Below are positions 31,608 through 37,673 of a DNA stretch of 37,673 nt, one piece after another (the first letter of the stretch is position 1; every line of letters starts with the position of its first letter). Source of the DNA: Acidobacteriaceae bacterium. GTDB lineage: Bacteria > Acidobacteriota > Terriglobia > Terriglobales > Acidobacteriaceae. Where the stretch lies: NCBI GenBank assembly GCA_025360645.1, contig JANYBT010000030.1, positions 1-37,673 on the forward strand, written 5' to 3'. A program made the translations under genes and the position numbers. A model generated the notes under the pieces. That model had not been told where the DNA came from and did not search any database. It saw only the letters and a list, made by a program, of their open reading frames with translations.

Positions 31608-34600
31608 CTACACCATTTCCGGCGCGGTCTTTGCTTTGCCTCGCTCCCGCCAGCCTTCGATCAACAGATAGAGCACCGGGATAAAGAACAAATTCAAGAT
31701 GGTGGACATAATCATGCCGCCGAAGACGGTGGTGCCGACCGAGTGGCGGCCTTTTTCTCCGGCGCCCGAGGCAAAGACCAGCGGCACTACTCCTAGAATA
31801 AAGGCGAGCGAGGTCATCAGTATGGGGCGCAAGCGGATGCGGGCCGATTCCACTGCGGCTTCGGCAATGCTTAAGCCGCGATGCCGCAACTGCTCGGCAA
31901 ACTCCACGATCAAAATCGCATTCTTGCTGGACAGGCCCACCAACATCACCAGTCCGATCTGGCAATACACGTCGTTCTCCAGACCGCGCCCCCAGACCGC
32001 ACCCAGCGCGCCCAGCAACGCCATGGGAACCGCCAGCAGGACGATGAAGGGCAGCACGAAGCTCTCGTATTGCGCGGAGAGGGTCAGGTAAACCACCAGG
32101 ATCCCCAGCCCGAACAAGATGAAAGCGGTGCCGCCCGATTGCAACTCTTCGAGGGAAAGACCCGTCCACTCGTAGGTGTAGCCTTGCGGGAATACCTTCT
32201 TGCTCAAGTCTTCCATCGCCGTAATGGCCTGGCCCGAACTAAAACCGGGGGCCGCCGAGCCGTCAATTTCCGCTGACCGGAACAGGTTGTAGTGGCTGAT
32301 GACCTGCGGCGTAGTGGTCTGCGAAATCGTCAGCAGATTGCCCAGAGGGATCATAGCGCCAGAGTCCGAGCGAACGTAATATTGCTTGATGTCATCCGCA
32401 TTGGAGCGGAATTGCTGGTCGGCCTGTACATACACCCGATAAGACCGGTTGTTGAAGTCGAAATCGTTCACGTAGCTGGAGCCCATGTTTACGCCCAGAG
32501 TGTCAGTGATTTGTTGCAGCGAAACGTGCAGACTCTTGGCCTTCTCGCGGTCGATGGTGATCAGGTACTGAGGATCATTGGCGGTGTAGCTTGAAAACAC
32601 TCCAGTTAGATCCTTGCGCTGATTGCCTTGCGCGCTCATGTCCTGGGTAACCTTGGCCAGTTCTTCCAGCGTATGTCCGCCCTGGTCCTGGATCTGGAAC
32701 TGAAAACCACCGAATTGACCAAGACCATTGACTGCGGGCGGCTCGAAGGGAAAAACCAGCGCGCCATTCACTCCGAACAAGGGGCCGCGAATCTTGTTCA
32801 AGACGGCACTGGCGGTGTGCGCGCTGCCTTTACGCTTGGAGTAGGGTTGCAGAGTGGCGAAGATGATGCCCCGATTGGGGGCGCTGCCGGCAAAGCTGAA
32901 TCCGGAAATGGCAAAGACGTTCTGGATTTCCGGAACTCCGCGAAGCACTTGCTCCACCTGTTGATTGATGTTGTTGGTGTATTGCAATGACGCGCCCGAG
33001 GGCGATTGCACTGCGATAATCAAGTAGCCCTGGTCTTCGGTGGGCACGAAACCCTTGGGCACGCGTCCAAACACGAAGTAGGTCAGCCCCAAGCCCGCGA
33101 GAAATAAGATCACTGCAAGCACGCGGAGCTTTAGGAACGCAATCAGGGCGCGCCGATAGGCCTCAATCACTGCGTTGATGACTCGGTCCACTCCCCGGAA
33201 AAACGCACCTTTCTTGCCGTGTTGGCGACCCAGAAGGATGGCCGAGAGCGAAGGCGTCAGCGTAAGAGCGTTGAACGCTGAAATCGCGATGGAGAAAGCG
33301 ATGGTCAACGCAAACTGGCGGAACAGGATGCCGGTAGTGCCGGGAAAGAACGCCACCGGCACGAACACGGCGACCAGCACCAGCGAGGTCGCGATGACTG
33401 CACCCGCGACTTCTTTCATGGCGTCGGACGAGGCTTTGTGGGGATCAGTCTCGCCCTCCTGCAGGTGGCGCTCGATGTTCTCAATCACCACAATGGCGTC
33501 ATCGACTACCAGCCCGGTGGCCAGGGTGATGCCAAACAAAGTGAGGGTGTTGATGGAAAATCCGAGGAGCTTGATGAAGGCGAATGTCCCGATCAGCGAA
33601 ACCGGGATGGTGACCGCAGGAATGATGGTGCTGCGCCAGTCTTCGAGAAAAACAAAAATCACCAGGATGACCAGCACAATGGCAATGCCGAGAGTGCTTA
33701 GCACTTCCTGGATGGATTCGCTGACCGCCTCAGTGGTATCGAACGCGTTTTCATACTGCATGCCGGGCGGGAAGCGCTTGGAGAGACGGTCGAGCTCGGC
33801 GATGGCACGGCGGTGCACGTCGAGAGCGTTGGCGTCAGAGAGCTGCGTGATGCCTAGCCCGACTGAGTCGCGCCCGTTGTAGCGGAGGTCGGAACTGTAG
33901 TCTTCCGCGCCCAACTCCGCGCGCCCAACGTCCTTCAACCGCACCAGGGTTCCGTCAGCGTTGCTTTTTAGAATGACGTTTTCGAACTGATTTGGCTCGG
34001 AGAGCCGGCCCACGGCGCGGACGCTGATCTGGTACTGCTGTCCCGATTGAGTGGGGGGTTGGCCGACCTGTCCGGCGGCAACTTCCACGTTCTGCTCTTG
34101 CAGCGCGCTGACTACATCGGAGGCAGTCAGAGAGCGGCTGGCCATGCGCACCGGGTCCAGCCACAGTCGCATGGAGTATTTGCGTTCGCCGAAAATGAGC
34201 ACATCGGCCACGCCGGGCACGCGCTTCAGGGCGTCCTTGACATACACGTCAAGGTAGTTGCTCATGAACAGCGGTGAGTAGCGCCCATCGGGGGAATAGA
34301 CGGCCGCGCCGAAAACAAAATTGTTGGAACTCTTGGCAACGGTGACGCCCACCGCCTTCACGGCCCCGGGCAGCCTCCCCTGCGCGGTGTTGACCCGGTT
34401 TTGGATATCCACCGCAGCCAGATCGGCGTCGCGGCTTAAATCAAAAGTGGCCGTAATCTGGCTCAGTCCGTCGTTCGCGCTGGAGGAACTGATGTACTTC
34501 ATCCCTTGCGCACCATTGATCTGCTGCTCCAGGGGCGTGGTCACCGCAGATTCTACAGTTTGGGCGCTGGCTCCGGTGTAGAAACTGGTGACCGAGACCT

Positions 34601-34727
34601 GGGGCGGCGCCAACTGAGGGAATTGGGCAATGGGAAGCGAGGGAATGACTACCGCGCCCGCCAGAATAATCAGCAGCGCGCTTACCGTGGCGAATACCGG
34701 CCTTCGGATAAAGAAATCAACGAACAT
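31608..34727 (-). CDS. RND efflux transporter, HAE1 family (AcrB-like)
   Basis: This 1039-residue inner-membrane pump uses the proton gradient to export drugs or other hydrophobic compounds. It has the AcrB layout: FFIRRPVFATVSALLIILAG first helix, large periplasmic loops between TM1-2 and TM7-8, the proton-relay pair DD in GLVVDDAIVVIENIERH, FIPVLYL near the end, and the conserved VPVAFFPGTTGILFRQFALTIAFS segment. The length is typical. The ATG is at 34725-34727. The adaptor gene lies 78 bases upstream on the same strand, so they form one operon. No outer-membrane TolC-type factor is encoded in the window. Confidence 0.96.
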   Translation of the reverse strand: MFVDFFIRRPVFATVSALLIILAGAVVIPSLPIAQFPQLAPPQVSVTSFYTGASAQTVESAVTTPLEQQINGAQGMKYISSSSANDGLSQITATFDLSRDADLAAVDIQNRVNTAQGRLPGAVKAVGVTVAKSSNNFVFGAAVYSPDGRYSPLFMSNYLDVYVKDALKRVPGVADVLIFGERKYSMRLWLDPVRMASRSLTASDVVSALQEQNVEVAAGQVGQPPTQSGQQYQISVRAVGRLSEPNQFENVILKSNADGTLVRLKDVGRAELGAEDYSSDLRYNGRDSVGLGITQLSDANALDVHRRAIAELDRLSKRFPPGMQYENAFDTTEAVSESIQEVLSTLGIAIVLVILVIFVFLEDWRSTIIPAVTIPVSLIGTFAFIKLLGFSINTLTLFGITLATGLVVDDAIVVIENIERHLQEGETDPHKASSDAMKEVAGAVIATSLVLVAVFVPVAFFPGTTGILFRQFALTIAFSIAISAFNALTLTPSLSAILLGRQHGKKGAFFRGVDRVINAVIEAYRRALIAFLKLRVLAVILFLAGLGLTYFVFGRVPKGFVPTEDQGYLIIAVQSPSGASLQYTNNINQQVEQVLRGVPEIQNVFAISGFSFAGSAPNRGIIFATLQPYSKRKGSAHTASAVLNKIRGPLFGVNGALVFPFEPPAVNGLGQFGGFQFQIQDQGGHTLEELAKVTQDMSAQGNQRKDLTGVFSSYTANDPQYLITIDREKAKSLHVSLQQITDTLGVNMGSSYVNDFDFNNRSYRVYVQADQQFRSNADDIKQYYVRSDSGAMIPLGNLLTISQTTTPQVISHYNLFRSAEIDGSAAPGFSSGQAITAMEDLSKKVFPQGYTYEWTGLSLEELQSGGTAFILFGLGILVVYLTLSAQYESFVLPFIVLLAVPMALLGALGAVWGRGLENDVYCQIGLVMLVGLSSKNAILIVEFAEQLRHRGLSIAEAAVESARIRLRPILMTSLAFILGVVPLVFASGAGEKGRHSVGTTVFGGMIMSTILNLFFIPVLYLLIEGWRERGKAKTAPEMV

Positions 34728-34805
34728 GGGGATTGCTCAGTGCCTTCTTGTTTACTGGTGCTGGTTGGTGAATGTTGGCTCGTCTCGCAGACTTCCGCTT
34801 CGTCG

Positions 34806-35921
34806 CTAAGTACCGGCCGGTGCGCTCTGTTCCTGAATTGAGACCGGTACGCCGTCCACCAGAAACTGCGTGCCCCCGACGACGACCTTGTCGCCAGCTT
34901 TCACGCCGCCCAGTACAACATAGTCATTGCCGACAATCTGTCCGACCTGGATCGCTTTCTGGTGGGCCACTACCCCGCCCTTCGCGTCCGCTTCGGCGAC
35001 AAACACAAAGTAGAGGCCTCCAATGCGGTTGACCGAGAGCACAGGCACGGTGGGTTGGTCGTTGCTTCCCCAGATCACACGGGCGCGGATAAATTGCGCG
35101 GTACGCAGCGCGTCCTTCTGGTTCGCCACCGAAGCCTTCGCCAACACCGACTGGGTAGTGTTGTCCACCTGCGGAGAAATGAAGGTGACGCGGCTGTTGG
35201 CCAGTACCTTACCCGCGCCATCGACTAAATGCACCGGAAGATTCATCTTCAAGCGGGGAGCAATTTCAATGGGCACGTAGATGTAGGCTTCGAGCGCACC
35301 GGGCTGATCCACAGTGGTGAGAAGCGTGGAAGTGGTGACGCGATCTCCCACCCGCACGGGAATGTCACCCACCTGGCCAGTGCGAGGCGCGATAACTTTG
35401 TAGTAGCGGAGCTGCACGGATTCCTGGCGCACGGTGGCTTGCGACGCTTGCATTTGGGCCTGCGCGGAGTCGAGGCTCGCCTTGGCCTGGTCGAGTTCCT
35501 GCTTGCTGACCACTTGAGCGGAGTACAACCCCTGCACCCGTTCATATTGTTGCTGGGCCAATTTGACGTCGGCCTGCTTGGCGGCCTGCATGTCTTGCTG
35601 GGTGCGCAGGGTTGCTTGCTGCCGCGCCGGGTCAATCTGCATGATGGGTGAACCCGCCACCACGCGATCGCCGGAGTGGACGTAGATCTGGGTAATCTGC
35701 CCTTCGACCTGCGGCATCAGCACCGCCGAATCGCGCGACTTCAGGGTCGCGACATATTGGGTCGACTCGTCCACCCTGGACGGCTGAATGGTGACGACTT
35801 TGACCGGCACCGCCTGGGGTCCCGCTGGCGCGGCGGCTTTGTTGGCGCCGCAACCGGCCATGCTCAGTACTGCGCACGCCAGAATTGCAGCTGTCCATCG
35901 CGACAGCTCTTGCCTGCTCAT
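34806..35921 (-). CDS. RND efflux periplasmic adaptor lipoprotein (AcrA-like)
   Basis: This 371-residue membrane fusion protein links the RND pump to the outer-membrane channel. It has a lipoprotein signal (SRWTAAILACAVLSMAGC). The biotinyl-lipoyl-like domain follows (LMPQVEGQITQIYVHSGDRVVAGSPIMQID). Then comes a coiled-coil hairpin rich in Gln and Ala (QQYERVQGLYSAQVVSKQELDQAKASLDSAQAQMQ), the second lipoyl half (VIAPRTGQVGDIPVRVGDRV) and the beta-barrel and membrane-proximal domains. The ATG at 35919-35921 fits the signal; the frame is open to 36032. It is first in the operon with the pump gene. Confidence 0.95.
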   Translation of the reverse strand: MSRQELSRWTAAILACAVLSMAGCGANKAAAPAGPQAVPVKVVTIQPSRVDESTQYVATLKSRDSAVLMPQVEGQITQIYVHSGDRVVAGSPIMQIDPARQQATLRTQQDMQAAKQADVKLAQQQYERVQGLYSAQVVSKQELDQAKASLDSAQAQMQASQATVRQESVQLRYYKVIAPRTGQVGDIPVRVGDRVTTSTLLTTVDQPGALEAYIYVPIEIAPRLKMNLPVHLVDGAGKVLANSRVTFISPQVDNTTQSVLAKASVANQKDALRTAQFIRARVIWGSNDQPTVPVLSVNRIGGLYFVFVAEADAKGGVVAHQKAIQVGQIVGNDYVVLGGVKAGDKVVVGGTQFLVDGVPVSIQEQSAPAGT

Positions 35922-36221
35922 AAAATTGCCTCGAAGCGACAAAATCAAGTCCTCGGAAGAATGCTGTTTTGATTCTAACGATGCGCCACTGCAATGCGCC
36001 ACAGGCTGCCTAGAACGATTTCGAAATACCACTAGGACCGGTCTCGAATGGCTCTTGAGCGCTCACTTCAGAGGCGCCGCCAAAGCTCGTTAGAATCCGG
36101 GAATTGGCCCTCGATGCAACACTTGCAATCCCTATGCTATTCCCGCACTCGTAAGCTGAGTAGTAGATTCCCCTGCCACCGTCCACGCTGCTAAAAATAT
36201 TGCTTCTGTTACATTTTCCCT
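35922..36221. other. Divergent intergenic region, RND operon / threonine aldolase
   Basis: These 300 bases hold promoters for both genes. A TTACAT lies about 9 nt before the threonine aldolase ATG with no Shine-Dalgarno sequence, so a near-leaderless transcript is possible there too. No regulator gene for the pump is present, and no strong palindrome was noticed. Confidence 0.4.
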
Positions 36222-37265
36222 ATGACACCGAAGCGCAGCTTCGCCAGTGATAACAATGCGATTGTCCATCCAGAAGTGATGGAAGCCCTGATGCGGGCCA
36301 ACGAGGGCCACGTAGTGGGCTACGGGGACGACTCCTACACGGCGTCTGCCGTGCGCAAGTTTGAAGAGCACTTTGGCGGGGGCATTGCGGTATTTTTCGT
36401 GTTCAACGGCACTGCGGCCAACGTGCTTAGCCTGAGCGCGCTGGCGCAGCCGTATCATGCGGTGATTTGCGCCGAGGCTGCACACATCAGCACCGATGAA
36501 TGCGGCGCGCCGGAGAAATTTACCGGCTGCAAGCTGCTGGGCATTCCGGCGCCTGACGGCAAGCTCACCGTCGCTGCCGTGGCCCACGCGTATCACGGCA
36601 TCGGCGACCAGCACCATGTGCAGCCGCGTCTGCTTTCAATTACCCAGGCCACCGAAATGGGAACAATCTACAAGCCTGCGGAGGTGAGGGCGCTGGCGGA
36701 TTGGGCCCACCAACGCAAACTGTACTTGCACATGGACGGCGCACGCATCTCGAATGCAGCCGCCAGCCTGGGGTTGGGGCTACGGCAGGTGAGCCGGGAC
36801 TGCGGCGTGGATGTGCTCTCCTTCGGCGGGACCAAGAATGGCCTGATGGGCGCCGAGGCGGTTGTGTTTTTCGATGCCGCGCTGGCGCAGGACTTCCTGT
36901 TCCGGCGGAAGCAGAGCATGCAACTGGCTTCGAAGATGCGTTTTCTGTCGGCGCAGATGGAGGCGCTGCTGACCAATGGCCTCTGGCAGCGCAATGCGGA
37001 ACATGCGAACCAGATGGCCCGCCTCCTGGAAAAAGAACTGGCGACGATTCCCGAACTGCGGATTGTTTATCCGGTCGAAGGCAACGGAGTGTTCGCGCAG
37101 ATTCCGCAGCCGGCCATCGCGGCGATTCAGAAGCGATATTTCTTTTATGTGTGGAACGAAGAAGAAAATGTGGTGCGCTGGATGTGCTCGTTTGATACGA
37201 CCGAAGAGGATGTGCGGGAGTTTGCGCGTTTTGTCGGCGAAACCATTCGGCGACGCGGGCAGTAG
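36222..37265 (+). CDS. ltaE: Low-specificity L-threonine aldolase
   Basis: This PLP enzyme splits L-threonine (and allo-threonine) to glycine and acetaldehyde. The protein has 347 residues of fold type I: SFASDNNAIVHPEVMEALM near the N terminus, GGGIAVFFVFNGTAANVLSL (phosphate-binding Gly/Thr), HISTDECGAPE, YLHMDGARISNAAASLG with the PLP-pyridine Asp, and the Schiff-base Lys in LSFGGTKNGLMGAEAV. It fits the beta-eliminating lyase/threonine aldolase family well. Close relatives include phenylserine aldolase, so the exact substrate is an inference. The ATG at 36222 is used. A DegT-family aminotransferase follows 53 bases later. Confidence 0.9.
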   Translation: MTPKRSFASDNNAIVHPEVMEALMRANEGHVVGYGDDSYTASAVRKFEEHFGGGIAVFFVFNGTAANVLSLSALAQPYHAVICAEAAHISTDECGAPEKFTGCKLLGIPAPDGKLTVAAVAHAYHGIGDQHHVQPRLLSITQATEMGTIYKPAEVRALADWAHQRKLYLHMDGARISNAAASLGLGLRQVSRDCGVDVLSFGGTKNGLMGAEAVVFFDAALAQDFLFRRKQSMQLASKMRFLSAQMEALLTNGLWQRNAEHANQMARLLEKELATIPELRIVYPVEGNGVFAQIPQPAIAAIQKRYFFYVWNEEENVVRWMCSFDTTEEDVREFARFVGETIRRRGQ

Positions 37266-37318
37266 CACGGGGCTCGCCCTCTCCAGGGCCGCAGCACTCC
37301 TGCTAGAATTTCTCTTCT

Positions 37319-37673
37319 GTGAGCGGCCCCCTTGAGCCCGTCCCCTTGCTTGACCTGCGCCGCCAGTATGTCGGCCTGCGGGAAGAGATTCTGGCCGCCA
37401 TCACCCGTGTGTGTGATTCACAAACTTTTATTCTGGGGCCCGAAGTGGAAGCGCTGGAGCGTGAGATCGCCGCGTTCACCGGGTCGGCCTACGCCGTGGG
37501 ATGTTCCTCCGGCACCGAGGCGCTCTGGCTGGCCTTGATGTCCATCGGTGCGGGCGTCGGGAGCAGCGTGATTACCACTCCCTTCAGTTTTTTTGCTTCG
37601 GCCAGCTCGATTGCACGGACCGGAGCGCGGCCGGTGTTCGCGGACATTCACCCCGGCACCTTGAACCTGGATC
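37319..37673 (+). CDS. DegT/DnrJ/EryC1/StrS aminotransferase, N-terminal part (cut by window end)
   Basis: The open frame runs from a GTG at 37319 to the window end (118 codons) and continues outside. It shows PLLDLRRQYVGLREEILAAI, SQTFILGPEVEALEREIAAFTG, AVGCSSGTEALWLALMSIG, VITTPFSFFASASSIARTGA and RPVFADIHPGTLNLD. These are the family's conserved N-terminal motifs. Such enzymes transaminate nucleotide-linked keto-sugars for LPS, capsule or antibiotic sugars. The PLP Lys lies beyond the window. The GTG start is uncertain, as no Shine-Dalgarno sequence is visible; a TTG four codons on is an alternative. Confidence 0.88.
   Translation, partial: MSGPLEPVPLLDLRRQYVGLREEILAAITRVCDSQTFILGPEVEALEREIAAFTGSAYAVGCSSGTEALWLALMSIGAGVGSSVITTPFSFFASASSIARTGARPVFADIHPGTLNLD

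Noticed and set aside
31608-35921. A complete tripartite efflux system
   Set aside because: Only the pump and adaptor are present; no TolC-type gene or TetR/MarR regulator lies in the window.
1-37673. CRISPR array, tRNA, rRNA, phage or insertion sequence
   Set aside because: No regularly spaced 25-40-nt repeats, no tRNA or rRNA sequence and no transposase or integrase motifs were found on either strand.

Overview
This window is about 60% GC bacterial chromosome and most likely comes from an acidobacterium of the Koribacter/Terriglobus type. That is an inference from gene content. The pointers are two secreted proteins built from GloVer-type (GNLYGTT..GG) repeats, two tandem receptor-like Ser/Thr kinases with C-terminal TolB/WD40-like propellers, and the C-terminal remnant of a gene resembling the VWFA-related domain common in Acidobacteria. 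No rRNA, tRNA, CRISPR array, transposase or phage gene was seen. The gene set is mostly housekeeping and envelope functions.

Layout. 1-4416: the end of a GloVer-repeat protein, converging on a polysaccharide deacetylase; then a deoxynucleoside kinase and an MltD-like lytic transglycosylase with three LysM domains. 4417-4907: a gene-poor gap with an inverted repeat. 4908-7287 (minus): selA, a DUF488 protein and acpS, tightly packed. 7394-12761 (minus): two paralogous membrane kinases, each with a TATAAT box 10-11 nt from its start codon. 12904-14516 (minus): ferrochelatase and a small cytochrome c. 14905-18174 (plus): a degenerate glutamyl-tRNA-reductase-like protein without the NADPH domain, a DUF2203 protein, a Big_2 lipoprotein and phosphofructokinase. 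18362-19270 (minus): an ECF sigma factor and a small membrane protein. 19614-22720 (plus): two large secreted beta-rich proteins. 22733-25774 (minus): the VWFA-like remnant, then a permease, an ABC ATPase and a YtrA-type GntR regulator overlapping by 4 nt each, and a secreted protein. 26309-26884: an EF-P paralogue with an EfpL/YeiP-like loop, preceded by a hairpin and a 19-nt-period repeat. 26963-29776 (minus): a DUF481 porin-like protein, TatA, a small secreted protein and a CBM9-like protein. 29872-31568 (plus): Ada and a SET-domain methyltransferase. 31608-35921 (minus): an RND pump and its lipoprotein adaptor, with no TolC partner in view. 36222-37673 (plus): threonine aldolase and the start of a DegT-family aminotransferase.

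The most unusual items are the glutamyl-tRNA-reductase-like protein that has lost both its catalytic Cys and its Rossmann domain (14905-15681), the pseudogene scar at 22733-22957, the EF-P variant with its repeated leader, and the apparently leaderless promoters of the twin kinases. I saw no clear multi-gene system that is wholly new.
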